64,000 bases of DNA. It comes from Nitrospira sp. GTDB taxonomy: Bacteria; Nitrospirota; Nitrospiria; Nitrospirales; Nitrospiraceae. Position numbers and translations under genes: made by a program. Each line of letters begins with the position of its first letter. The stretch's first letter is position 1. Location of the stretch: assembly GCA_025934915.1 (NCBI GenBank), contig JAICWG010000002.1, forward strand, positions 1 through 64,000, written 5' to 3'. The notes beneath the pieces were generated by a model. That model did no database searches, had not been told where the DNA came from, and was given only the letters and a program-made list of their open reading frames with translations. This document shows, in pieces, positions 55,205 to 64,000 of this stretch.

Positions 55205-55895
55205 TTTCTCTCGTCATCACAATTTTACTAAAAGGATGAGGTTGAGCATTCCCTTTGTACGTGCCTTGTGCCAGGGATTGATGCTAGACGCTATCGCGTT
55301 ATTGCGCTATCGCAGTTTATAGGTTTGATTATGTCGTAAATTCTTGGACTTGCTGTGCCCTGATGACAGGAATCTGCGACACAACTGATCTGATTCGAAC
55401 TGCTTAGGAAATCGACCGATCGTGTCAGACCTATGCTAGAGACGGAGAGAATAAGAAGACACTCCCTCGACCTTCGTAAGATCTAAACTCGTTTAAGAAG
55501 GCCAAGTCAGGAGGGATGGTGAAGACGAATCCTGTCGAAGGGGCACGAATTGTCATGAATAATGCGGACTAAAGCGCATAGGAATTAGAGAAACCAAAAA
55601 GTGCCAGGGTGAGCGTGGTTTTTGCACAGGTTCAAGCTTTGACCTGGGTATTATCCTAGGTGTTCAGATTGAACATTTTAGCTTAGTTTAGACGAAGCCC
55701 ATGTCGTGGGATGAATGCCCATAGGCTTGTCGTAGTCGGCGAATCCGCGTTCGCAGCAGAACCGGAGTTGAGGTGTGACAAGAGAAGAGACAGGCGAAAT
55801 CATCCCTACGATCGAAAGCCTGAACGAATTCCAATATATGGATTCAGTTGTCGAGGTTTGATCCTCCTCTTTATGACCAAGAAGGATGGAGCACT
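55205..55895. other. Divergent regulatory gap before the sensor kinase
   Basis: At 691 bases this is the longest gap in the window, between divergent genes; no gene is supported. It contains a 26-base stretch at 55544-55569 that matches 31845-31870 at 22 positions (shared core gtcatgaataatg). The frames 55711-55974 and similar are shadows. It should hold both divergent promoters, but I find no confident -35/-10 pair. Confidence 0.4.
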
Positions 55896-58091
55896 ATGCA
55901 AGATTCCCAGGTGTTTGCCGAGTGGAAACGGTTTACTCATGGCTTGCCGACCGAGGGCGCTGTGCGCTCGGTGATCTTGGATTCTTGGACCCGATGTCTT
56001 CGGGCCGGGGTGACTGCGGAACCAGCGCATGTCACACTTCGGCGAGTCGGGGAGGCCGATCTAAGGCAACGGCTGGAAGAGAACCGAGAACTGATTGAGA
56101 TCACGCAACGGCATGTTTGTGTCATCTCTTCTTTTTTGGAGCCGCTCGCACATGTGATGTATCTGGTCGATCGAGAAGGCATTGTCCTGTACGCTCAGGG
56201 GAGTGATCCGGATTCCATGCAAGACCTAGGATTGCTGCCGGGCTATGATTGGTCGGAGCACACCATGGGCACCAATGGTGCGGGGACGGCATTGGCGACG
56301 GGCCAACCCATCACGGTGATCACGTCTGAACACTTCATCCGACACTTCCACGACTCCACTTGTATCGCCGCTCCCATCCATGACGAGAACGGAGCCGTGA
56401 TCGCGGCGATCGATGTCTGCACTGCGAGGGAGAATGCGATAGGGGAATGTCTGACGAGCGTCGCGCGACTTGCTTCCGTGATTGAACAGGAGCTGAGCTC
56501 GGTCCGTCGCCGCGAGGAACTCGTCCGCCGATTACAAGATCGGTGCGCGCAACTAGAGACGGAAAAGACAGACCGCTCCAGGACCAGTCCGACACTCAGG
56601 GAAGATGCGCTCGGTTTTCGCGAGTTGATCGATATGCTCTCCGTCGCCGTCTATGTCTGCGATGTGCGCGGAGTCATTCTTCACTACAACCGATGCGCGG
56701 CTCAGTTGTGGGGGCGCGAGCCTCGATGTGGAGACCCGGGCGAACGTTTCTGTGGGGCACACAGACTCTATCTTTCCGACGGGGCCCCCCTCCCTCACGA
56801 ACAGGCTCCGCTCGCCCAGGTGTTGTGCACCGGCCTGTCTCAGGGAAATCGACAGGTGATCCTTGAGCGTCCGGACGGGTCCCGTCGCATGGTCCTGGTC
56901 AATCCTGTCCCGCTCAGGAATAAGGCGGGAGAAGTGAGCGGCGTCGTGAATTGCATGCTGGATATTACGGATCACAAACAGACGGAAGAGGCGTTGAGGA
57001 ATCAAGACAGCCGCCTTGCGCAGATCTTCCGTAATGTGCGCGTCGCGCTCTACGAAGCAGAACTCGTCGAGCCTTTCTGCAGGATCTGGGTCAGCGACAA
57101 CATCGAGTCGCTCTCCGGTTTTCCTCCCAGACGGTTTATCGAGGATTCCAAGTATTGGGCGTCTCGACTGCACCCTGACGATCGCGATCGAGTCTTCGAC
57201 GCCTTTGCCACGCTTGTCGACAGAGGAAGCCTCAGTTGTGAGTATCGATGGCAATGCGCCGACGGCACGTATCGATGGTTTCTCGATCAGGCGGTGCGTC
57301 AGCATAACGCCAACGGTCCGGCGCCCGTGATCCTTGGAACCTGGCAGGATATGACCGAGGGGAGAGAAGCGCACGATCAACTGCAGCAATCGCTCAAGCA
57401 ATTGCGCATGCTCTCCCGCCACCTCGAGGTGGTGAAAGAAGAAGAACAGACCAGGCTTGCGCGAGAGATCCACGACGAAATGGGGGTTCTGATGACCGGC
57501 CTGAAACTGGACCTCGCGCAGATGAGGGATTTGCTCGGCGGGGCTGATTTGCGGACGACGGCCGCTTCCTTGCAGAGCAAGATCGCTTCGATGGACGAAA
57601 CTCTGGATCAGACCATCACCGTGGTGCAACGTATCGCCGCCGATCTTCGCCCCAGTGTGCTGGACGACCTTGGCCTTGTCGCGGCGATTGAGTGGCAGGC
57701 CAAGGCGTTCAGGTCGCGAACCGGAATTTGTTGTGATGTGATCATCGAGACGGATGATCCGCTGATCGATTCCGAACGGGCCACGGCATTGTTTCGCATC
57801 TGTCAAGAAGCCCTCACGAATGTCGCCCGGCATGCCCACGCGACCTGTGTTACTATTCGGCTCGGCGAGACCCTGGATCAAGTCCTGCTCGAGATAGAGG
57901 ACGACGGTGAGGGCGTTCCGACCGAGAAACTCACTGACCGGATGTCGATCGGGCTGCTCGGCATGCGCGAGCGGGCGGAACTCCTTGAAGGAGAAGTCCA
58001 TATTACGGGGAGACCCGGCAACGGGACGATCATCACGGTGCGCATGCCGGCCACTCATGCGCAAAGAGAGATGGAGACCGAGACTCTGTGA
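55896..58091 (+). CDS. Hybrid sensor kinase with AcoR-type GAF head, two PAS domains and NarL-type kinase
   Basis: The 731-residue protein starts at MQDSQVFAEWKRF. Its first ~200 residues match the N-terminal region of AcoR/DhaR-type sigma-54 activators: LDSWTRCLRAGV, then a GAF domain with DWSEHTMGTNGAGTAL, TSEHFIRHFHDSTCIAAPIHDENG. Two PAS domains follow (about 245-350 and 375-480, the second with RLHPDDRDRVFDAF). The kinase is of HisKA_3 type with LAREIHDEMG (His526) and a HATPase (ICQEALTNVARHAHA, GLLGMRERAELLEG). No transmembrane helix is seen, so the signal is cytosolic. The response regulator is 72 bases downstream. Confidence 0.9.
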   Translation: MQDSQVFAEWKRFTHGLPTEGAVRSVILDSWTRCLRAGVTAEPAHVTLRRVGEADLRQRLEENRELIEITQRHVCVISSFLEPLAHVMYLVDREGIVLYAQGSDPDSMQDLGLLPGYDWSEHTMGTNGAGTALATGQPITVITSEHFIRHFHDSTCIAAPIHDENGAVIAAIDVCTARENAIGECLTSVARLASVIEQELSSVRRREELVRRLQDRCAQLETEKTDRSRTSPTLREDALGFRELIDMLSVAVYVCDVRGVILHYNRCAAQLWGREPRCGDPGERFCGAHRLYLSDGAPLPHEQAPLAQVLCTGLSQGNRQVILERPDGSRRMVLVNPVPLRNKAGEVSGVVNCMLDITDHKQTEEALRNQDSRLAQIFRNVRVALYEAELVEPFCRIWVSDNIESLSGFPPRRFIEDSKYWASRLHPDDRDRVFDAFATLVDRGSLSCEYRWQCADGTYRWFLDQAVRQHNANGPAPVILGTWQDMTEGREAHDQLQQSLKQLRMLSRHLEVVKEEEQTRLAREIHDEMGVLMTGLKLDLAQMRDLLGGADLRTTAASLQSKIASMDETLDQTITVVQRIAADLRPSVLDDLGLVAAIEWQAKAFRSRTGICCDVIIETDDPLIDSERATALFRICQEALTNVARHAHATCVTIRLGETLDQVLLEIEDDGEGVPTEKLTDRMSIGLLGMRERAELLEGEVHITGRPGNGTIITVRMPATHAQREMETETL

Positions 58092-58163
58092 ACCATTGAC
58101 ACGGCAGACTCTTCTCGCCGACTGTCTCTCAGACATGCGCGGCACAAGACCGATGGTGGACTC

Positions 58164-58787
58164 ATGTTTAAGATTCTAATTGTCGATGATTTTCCTGTTC
58201 TCCGGGAAGGCGTCAAAGAGGTCTTGAGCAAGGTCATGCCTGTCACAATTGGAGAAGCCGCCGACATCTCGGAAATGCTTCAGCTCATCCGGACTCAAAC
58301 TTGGGACGTCGTCGTCCTCGATGTCAATATGCCGGGTGGAAGCTCAGTTAACGCGCTTCGTGAGGTCAAACGCGAACATCCCAGGCTTCCGGTTCTTGTG
58401 TTGAGCATGTATCCGGAGGAACAGTATGCGTTACGGATGTTTAAGGCCGGCGCCAACGGATATCTCACCAAAACGGCCATCCCCACCGAATTGGTGCAAG
58501 CCGTCAAGAAAGTGCTCGGAGGCGGCAACTACGTCACTCCGAGGATTGCCGAGCAACTGGCCGTCGCGTACGGATTCCCCGCCATGCATCGCGACCAACT
58601 CAGCAATCGTGAGCTGGAGGTCTTGCGTATGATCGCGTCGGGCAAGACGTGCGCGGAGATCGCCGCCGAACTGTCTCTAAGCGTGACCACTATCATCACC
58701 TATCGAGCGCGCATTCTCGAGAAACTCCACCTGAGAAACAACATGGAACTCACGCGTTACGCGCTGGAACAGAAACTAGTTGTGTAG
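58164..58787 (+). CDS. NarL/FixJ-type response regulator
   Basis: The 207-residue regulator has a receiver domain with the phosphoacceptor D53 in VVVLDVNMPGG and the Lys in YLTKTAIP. It ends in a LuxR-type helix-turn-helix (LSNRELEVLRMIASGKTCAEIAAELSLS, about 146-173). It forms a pair with the kinase upstream; targets are unknown. Confidence 0.95.
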   Translation: MFKILIVDDFPVLREGVKEVLSKVMPVTIGEAADISEMLQLIRTQTWDVVVLDVNMPGGSSVNALREVKREHPRLPVLVLSMYPEEQYALRMFKAGANGYLTKTAIPTELVQAVKKVLGGGNYVTPRIAEQLAVAYGFPAMHRDQLSNRELEVLRMIASGKTCAEIAAELSLSVTTIITYRARILEKLHLRNNMELTRYALEQKLVV

Positions 58788-58832
58788 TCCGGTCGACGTG
58801 CTCCCTGGACGGCGTCCGCAACGATGCGTTCC

Positions 58833-61355
58833 CTATCGAGCCCAGGCGATGTGGTGAGCTTCGAGCGGGACTATCGCCTCAGGGTGAGCAGGCACGACGC
58901 GAGGAGTAAAGTGGTCCGCCGGCCGCTCGGACCGGACGCTTCCCTGGTACCGATGCCAACCCGGCGCGGTCGATGCTGTTTCCTCTCTGACCAGCGGCCA
59001 GCACACGCGATCTTGCCCTTCTTCAGGATCGGCATAGAGTTCGACCCGGACAGCGGCAGGGGGCAGCCCGCCTAAATGAACCGGCACCAAGAAGCGCCAC
59101 AACTCGCCTTCACGTGCGATTCGCACTTCTCCGAACCGGATGCTCGGCCAGTGTTGTTCCAACGCATGTTGCCAAGCAAGAAGCTGCTTCACCAGGCTCC
59201 CGCCTTCTGCTATCCGGTTGCGATAGTTCCGGGTCGCAGGGAGGTAGAGGGTCTCTACATACTCGCGCAACATACGATTGCTGCTGAATGCAGGAGTGAG
59301 CTGAGCCATGCTTTCTCTGATCCGAGCGACCCATCTGTTTGAGATGCCACGCGCATCCCGCATATAAAACTCAGGCACAATCTGTCGTTCCAACAGATCG
59401 TACAGTTGCCCCGCCTCGACGTCGTCCCACTCAGGATCCCGGTGCTCTCGACCGTCGCCCAAAGCCCAGCCGACTTCCGAGGCGTAGGCCTCGGCCCACC
59501 AGCCGTCGAGCTCGGAGAGGTTGAGTCCTCCGTTGACCAGGACCTTCATCCCACTCGTTCCGCATGCTTCCCATGGGCGCCTCGGCGTGTTGATCCACAA
59601 GTCCACGCCTTGCACCAGATGCTGGGCCAAGACCATGTCGTAATCCGCGAGAAAAATGACCCGCTGACGAACCACCGGCCAACGCGCAAAACGCACAAAC
59701 TGTTGAACGAGTTGCTTGCCCGCCTCATCCTGCGGATGAGCCTTTCCCGCCACCACAAGTTGGACCGGTCGTTTGGGGTGATTCAGAAGCCTGGCCAACC
59801 GTTCGGGATCATGGAGCAGCAACGTGGGACGTTTGTAGGCGGTGAACCGGCGGGCGAATCCGAGCGTCAAGGTCTGAGGGGCGAGAGCCTGACGAATCGC
59901 CGAGACCGCCTCGGGATCGGCGCCGAGCAACTGATATTGATGGACCAGCCGCTGGCGCGCATACTTCACGAGGGCTTGCCGGCCTTGTGCGCGAAACTTC
60001 CAGAGGTCTTCGTCCGATACATCGCGGATCGCCTTGGGGAGTTCCCTCAAGGGCCCTCGCCACCGCTCCTTGCCGCAGGTCTCTGTCCAGAGCCTATCCG
60101 CCCACTCCGAATCCCACGACGGCACATGCACTCCGTTGGTCACCGACGTCACAGGCACTTCGTGTTCCGGCCATCGCGGATAGAACGGCTGAAACAGCCG
60201 GCGACTGACCGCGCCGTGCAGTCTGCTGACCCCGTTCATAAAGAGACTTCCTCGCATGGCCAGCGCCGCCATCGTGAATGGTTCTTCCGCACTCTGCGGA
60301 TGAGTCCGGCCCAGGCGAAGGAATTCTTCCATCCTCATTCTTAATTGAGCGACGTACTCGCGAAAGTAGCGCTGCATCAAGTCTGGAGGGAAGGCGTCGA
60401 ATCCCGCAGCCACGGGGGTATGCGTGGTGAAGACAGTCCCGGCCCGAGTGACGCACAAGGCTTCGGCGAAGGACTGTCCGGTTTTCTTCATGTAACTCCG
60501 AGCTCGTTCCAACACCACAAAGGCCGCGTGCCCCTCGTTGAGATGACAGATGTCCACCTCAATGCCCAGCGCGAGAAGCACACGCCAGCCACCGATGCCC
60601 AACACCATTTCCTGAATCAGCCGAAGCTCCGGCCGGGCATCGTAGAGCTTACTCGTGATACCCCGGTCGGCGGCGTTGTTGAGCGGGTCGTTGCTGTCCA
60701 GCAAATATAACTTCACCCGCCCGACCTGTACGAACCAGACACGAAGGAATACGGTGCGTCCCGGCAATTCCAACGGGACGCGAAGCCATTCGCCCGTGGA
60801 GAGCAAGACCGGCTGAACCGGCAGACTGAGGGGATCGTTGTATGGAAAAGCTTCGATTTGCCAGCCGTTGCCATCCAGAATCTGGCGGAAATAGCCTTCT
60901 TGATAGAGAAGGCCGATTCCGACCATCGGCACGTCGAGGTCGCTGGCGGTCTTGAGTACGTCTCCAGCTAACATCCCTAGGCCGCCTGCGTACAGCGGCA
61001 GCGCCTCACCCAGTCCGAACTCCATGCTGAAATATGCGATCGTCTTAAGCGATTGCGGAGGGTACCGTTCGCGACACCACCCACTCTCGTCCAGATAATT
61101 GCGCCTCGTTGCGACAACCTGTTGTAGTTCCTCTCTGAAGACCGAATCGCGCGCGGCTTGTTCCAACCGCTCGTGCGGAACATACTGGAGCACCGACCGA
61201 GGATTGCGCGTCTGGCCCCAGATATCGGAATCAAGCATGGTCCACAGCTTATCGCTGGTATGGTCCCACGTCCATCTGACATCGAGCGCCAGTTCCGCGA
61301 GGGGTTCCAACTCATCAGGAAGCGCGCGGAGCATCACTAATGGGTGTTTACTCAT
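58833..61355 (-). CDS. glgP: Alpha-glucan phosphorylase
   Basis: The product of 840 residues starts at MSKHPLVMLRALPDELEPL. It belongs to the DUF3417/maltodextrin-phosphorylase subfamily with an N-terminal LAELALDVRWTW domain. The active site region is HLNEGHAAF, and the PLP Lys604 is in EACGTSGMKVLVNGGLNLSELDGWW. It releases glucose-1-phosphate from storage glucan. zwf follows 163 bases upstream on the strand, linking glucan release with pentose phosphate flux. Confidence 0.94.
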   Translation of the reverse strand: MSKHPLVMLRALPDELEPLAELALDVRWTWDHTSDKLWTMLDSDIWGQTRNPRSVLQYVPHERLEQAARDSVFREELQQVVATRRNYLDESGWCRERYPPQSLKTIAYFSMEFGLGEALPLYAGGLGMLAGDVLKTASDLDVPMVGIGLLYQEGYFRQILDGNGWQIEAFPYNDPLSLPVQPVLLSTGEWLRVPLELPGRTVFLRVWFVQVGRVKLYLLDSNDPLNNAADRGITSKLYDARPELRLIQEMVLGIGGWRVLLALGIEVDICHLNEGHAAFVVLERARSYMKKTGQSFAEALCVTRAGTVFTTHTPVAAGFDAFPPDLMQRYFREYVAQLRMRMEEFLRLGRTHPQSAEEPFTMAALAMRGSLFMNGVSRLHGAVSRRLFQPFYPRWPEHEVPVTSVTNGVHVPSWDSEWADRLWTETCGKERWRGPLRELPKAIRDVSDEDLWKFRAQGRQALVKYARQRLVHQYQLLGADPEAVSAIRQALAPQTLTLGFARRFTAYKRPTLLLHDPERLARLLNHPKRPVQLVVAGKAHPQDEAGKQLVQQFVRFARWPVVRQRVIFLADYDMVLAQHLVQGVDLWINTPRRPWEACGTSGMKVLVNGGLNLSELDGWWAEAYASEVGWALGDGREHRDPEWDDVEAGQLYDLLERQIVPEFYMRDARGISNRWVARIRESMAQLTPAFSSNRMLREYVETLYLPATRNYRNRIAEGGSLVKQLLAWQHALEQHWPSIRFGEVRIAREGELWRFLVPVHLGGLPPAAVRVELYADPEEGQDRVCWPLVREETASTAPGWHRYQGSVRSERPADHFTPRVVPAHPEAIVPLEAHHIAWAR

Positions 61356-61518
61356 GCGGTGATCCCTATCCCTGTGTGAGCGGTTGTCGCCGCTTGGCTC
61401 CTCATATGACAACTGCCGACTTGTGAGGCTGGCGGCTCAGCCAAGCCTCCGGGAGTCGGCTCTTGACCTCACCGGCATCAGGCCGGATGCCTGACCAACC
61501 CTCGATCGCGATGATTCC

Positions 61519-62895
61519 TCATAGGGTTCCCTCGGGATTATGCCAGCCGTCGCTTCCGATCAGCCCATCGGCTTCGCGCGGACCCCAGGTGTTCGGCTCA
61601 TACTCGTACAGTGGCGTCGCGGTTCTGAGGATCGGGTCCAAGGCGCGCCAGGCTGCTTCCACTGCGTCTTCGCGCGCGAAGAGCATGGCATCACCTCTCA
61701 TGGCGTCTCCGAGGAGACGTTCATAAGGGTCCATATCGTCACCTGAGCCATGGCGCGCGACCAGTTCCGTTCGTTCACCCACCATGGCCTCTCCCGGGCG
61801 CTTGAATTTTGCGCCCAGCGCGATCACCACCTCCGGACCGAGCCGAAAGCGAATGTAGTCGGCCAGCGGAGGTTCATGCTCATCCAATATGGGGCAAGAG
61901 GGCCGCTTGAACTCGATCAACACCTCGGTCGCCGTCACGGGAAGGCACTTTCCGACGCGCACATGGAAGGGCACGTCGGTCCACCGATCACTGTCAAGGT
62001 AAACGCGGAGCGCGGCGAAGGTTTCGACCTGCGAGTCAAGAGCTACGCCATGTTCCTGGCGATAGCCGCGGAACTGGCCGCGCACGACATCGGACGGCTT
62101 GAGCGGGCGGATCGTTTTGAGAGCGCTCGCCCGCGCCTCTCGTATGGCCTCACGGTCGTTCACGGTCGGCTCCGACATGGTCAGGCAGGCTATCATCATC
62201 AACATGTGGTTTTGCACCACATCGCGAATCGCTCCCGCTTCCTCGTAGAAACGGCCGCGGCCCGCTACTCCGAAACGTTCGGCCATGGTGATCTGCACAC
62301 GCTCGATGTGACGGGAGTTCCAGACCCCTTCAAAGAGCGGATTGGCGAAGCGAAAGTAGAGAAGATTCTGGACCGGTTCCTTTCCCAGGTAGTGGTCGAT
62401 GCGGAAGATCGCATGTTCCGGGAACGACGCGTGAAGTGTACGGTTAAGCGCTTGCGCCGAACTCAGGTCTCGACCAAACGGCTTTTCAATGACCACACGG
62501 GCGTCTTTCACACATCCCGCCTTCGTCAACCCTTCAACAACGGTTGCGAACATACTGGGAGGAACAGCGAGATAGTACAACGGGGATGCGGCGGCGCCGA
62601 GCTCCTTGCGCAGACGCTCGAAGGTCGCCGCTTCGCGATAGTCGCCGCAGACGTATCGAAGCAGCCGGGAGAATTTGGCAAAGGCCTGAGCGTCGAAGCC
62701 GACTTGATGCGCCAGACCGTCGCGGACACGAGCTCTAAATTGCTCGAGATTCCAGTCACGCCTCGCTATTCCGATCACCGGTCTATCCAAACGACCGCGC
62801 CGGACCATGGCTTGCAAGGCCGGAAAAATCTTCTTGTACGCAAGATCTCCGCTGGCCCCGAAGAAGACGATTGCGTCGGACTGTTCAACTGGCAT
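61519..62895 (-). CDS. zwf: Glucose-6-phosphate 1-dehydrogenase
   Basis: The 458-residue enzyme catalyses the first step of the oxidative pentose phosphate pathway. It shows GASGDLAYKKIFPAL (13-27), EKPFGRD (137-143) and the substrate-site RIDHYLGKE (165-173). It lies between glgP and tkt, all on the minus strand. Confidence 0.97.
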   Translation of the reverse strand: MPVEQSDAIVFFGASGDLAYKKIFPALQAMVRRGRLDRPVIGIARRDWNLEQFRARVRDGLAHQVGFDAQAFAKFSRLLRYVCGDYREAATFERLRKELGAAASPLYYLAVPPSMFATVVEGLTKAGCVKDARVVIEKPFGRDLSSAQALNRTLHASFPEHAIFRIDHYLGKEPVQNLLYFRFANPLFEGVWNSRHIERVQITMAERFGVAGRGRFYEEAGAIRDVVQNHMLMMIACLTMSEPTVNDREAIREARASALKTIRPLKPSDVVRGQFRGYRQEHGVALDSQVETFAALRVYLDSDRWTDVPFHVRVGKCLPVTATEVLIEFKRPSCPILDEHEPPLADYIRFRLGPEVVIALGAKFKRPGEAMVGERTELVARHGSGDDMDPYERLLGDAMRGDAMLFAREDAVEAAWRALDPILRTATPLYEYEPNTWGPREADGLIGSDGWHNPEGTL

Positions 62896-62992
62896 GATCA
62901 GGATCTCTATGTTCCAGCCGTCGTGCCATATTTGAACCCATCCGGCCGAGTTCGATCAGTCCAAGTTCCATAGTCGCTCCTTTCCGTCACCT

Positions 62993-64000
62993 TCAGTTTC
63001 TCCTCAGACTCCCGGCAAGGCCTTGAGCACTCGCCACCTGCGCCTTGGCGACGGCCGTGATCTGCTCGGGAGTAAAGCCGAATTTGCGCTGCAATTCCTT
63101 GAGCGGCGCCGAGGCCCCGAAGGTTTTCATGCCGATGACAGCGCCGTCGCGCCCGGTGTACTGAGCCCAGCCGAAGGTCGAAGCCTGTTCCACTGCGACA
63201 CGCGCGGTGACCTCCGTCGGAATGACGCTGTCGCGGTAGGCTTGGCTCTGCCGTTCGAACAGCTCCCAGGACGGCATGCTTACCACGCGGGCCTTGAGGC
63301 CTCCTGTTTTTAGCTGCTCATAGGCCGCAACGCAGAGCGAGACCTCGCTTCCACTGGCCAGCAGCAGCACGTCCGGAACCCCGCCACTATCGGCGAGCAC
63401 ATAAGCGCCCATCGCTACGCCGGAGGCCGGGGCGTATTTCGTACGGTCCAAAGTCGGCAATGCCTGGCGCGACAGGACCAACAGCGCCGGCTCATGCCGC
63501 AATTGCATGAGGACTCGCCAGGCTTCGACGACTTCATTGGCGTCCCCCGGCCGGAGTACGATGAGGTTCGGAACCGCTCGGAGCGACGCAAGCTGTTCGA
63601 CCGGTTGATGGGTCGGGCCATCCTCGCCCAATCCAATCGAATCATGGGTGAAGATGTAGATAGCCGGAATCTCCATGAGCGCGGACAGGCGGATCGCGGG
63701 CCTCGCGTAATCACTGAAAATCAGGAAGCTGGACCCGTACGGCCTGACTTTTGAGAGCGAGAGCCCGTTCAGCACGGCGCCCATAGCATGTTCGCGGATA
63801 CCGAAGTGGAAGTTCCGACCGCTGTATGAGTCGGCCTCGAAATCCCCCGCTCCGTCGAGCGTGAGCCTGGTCTTCGTCGAGGGAGCCAGATCCGCCGAAC
63901 CGCCGATCAACCAGGGCACATGCTTGGCAATCGCATTCAACACCTTACTCGATGAATCCCGCGAAGCGAGTCCTTTGGCATCGGCTGGAAAGGTCTGCAG
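62993..64000 (-). CDS. tkt: Transketolase, C-terminal part (cut by window edge)
   Basis: The frame is open to the right edge (QTFPADAKGLASRDSS precede MLNAIAKHVPW), so 5' coding is missing. Seen are the pyrimidine-domain GGSADLAPSTKT, GIREHAMGAVLNGLSL, HDSIGLGEDGPTHQPVEQLASLR and the C-terminal LASGSEVSL. Transketolase moves two-carbon units in the pentose phosphate and Calvin pathways. It stops 97 bases upstream of zwf. Confidence 0.96.
   Translation of the reverse strand: MQTFPADAKGLASRDSSSKVLNAIAKHVPWLIGGSADLAPSTKTRLTLDGAGDFEADSYSGRNFHFGIREHAMGAVLNGLSLSKVRPYGSSFLIFSDYARPAIRLSALMEIPAIYIFTHDSIGLGEDGPTHQPVEQLASLRAVPNLIVLRPGDANEVVEAWRVLMQLRHEPALLVLSRQALPTLDRTKYAPASGVAMGAYVLADSGGVPDVLLLASGSEVSLCVAAYEQLKTGGLKARVVSMPSWELFERQSQAYRDSVIPTEVTARVAVEQASTFGWAQYTGRDGAVIGMKTFGASAPLKELQRKFGFTPEQITAVAKAQVASAQGLAGSLRRN

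Noticed and set aside
56553-58145. Minus-strand frame of 530 residues over the sensor kinase
   Set aside because: Shadow of the kinase gene; no domain is recognisable and no ribosome site is seen.
1-64000. tRNA, rRNA, CRISPR arrays and prophage
   Set aside because: None was found by reading: no regular repeat-spacer pattern, no cloverleaf-like CCA ends and no phage genes.

Overview
The window looks like the chromosome of a Gram-negative, lipopolysaccharide-type bacterium, most likely a Nitrospira-like member of Nitrospirota. The grounds are its moderately high GC, the mix of outer-membrane efflux, glycogen, GH15 and complex I genes, and several small secreted proteins without close relatives outside such genomes that I can name. 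This assignment is inference; there is no rRNA or tRNA here to prove it. I saw no prophage, CRISPR array or complete insertion sequence.

Layout. 1-4.1 kb is accessory: a possible transposase tail with a REP-type hairpin, a 52-residue peptide with a lasso-type leader motif, two secreted fibronectin-III proteins and an outer-membrane barrel. 4.1-8.3 kb (minus) holds glgC overlapping a Ski2-like helicase that is split into two genes in reversed domain order. 8.5-17.8 kb (plus) holds a TolC/CzcB/CusA-type metal efflux operon, a HEAT-repeat protein, peptide deformylase and an MsbA-like ABC exporter. 18.8-24.6 kb (minus) is an information-processing cluster, nth, trpS, ligA and polX, in which ligA and polX each carry a one-base frameshift and ligA also carries an in-frame REP insertion. 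24.6-39.2 kb mixes poxB, a CBS protein, a cupredoxin-like protein, two paralogous three-repeat exported proteins, an S24-type repressor, a GH15 glucoamylase, GAPDH, an MtfA-like peptidase, DUF488, an AlkA-type glycosylase and a trans-sulfuration enzyme.

39.2-53.9 kb (minus) is a complete complex I operon, nuoA-B-CD-E-F-G-H-I-J-K-L-M-N, with most genes overlapping by a few bases. 54-58.8 kb has a monothiol glutaredoxin-like protein, a universal stress protein, and a sensor kinase/response regulator pair in which the kinase carries an AcoR-type sensory head. 58.8-64 kb (minus) has alpha-glucan phosphorylase, zwf and tkt (cut by the window edge).

Together the metabolic genes describe storage glucan made from ADP-glucose (glgC), released by phosphorolysis (glgP) or hydrolysis (GH15), and fed into the oxidative pentose phosphate pathway (zwf, tkt) and glycolysis (gap), with pyruvate oxidised by PoxB and NADH by complex I. 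The strongest candidates for something undescribed are the orphan lasso-leader peptide at 433-591, the permuted split helicase at 4128-7128, the paralogous three-repeat exported family at 27.9 and 38.0 kb, and the REP element translated inside ligA.
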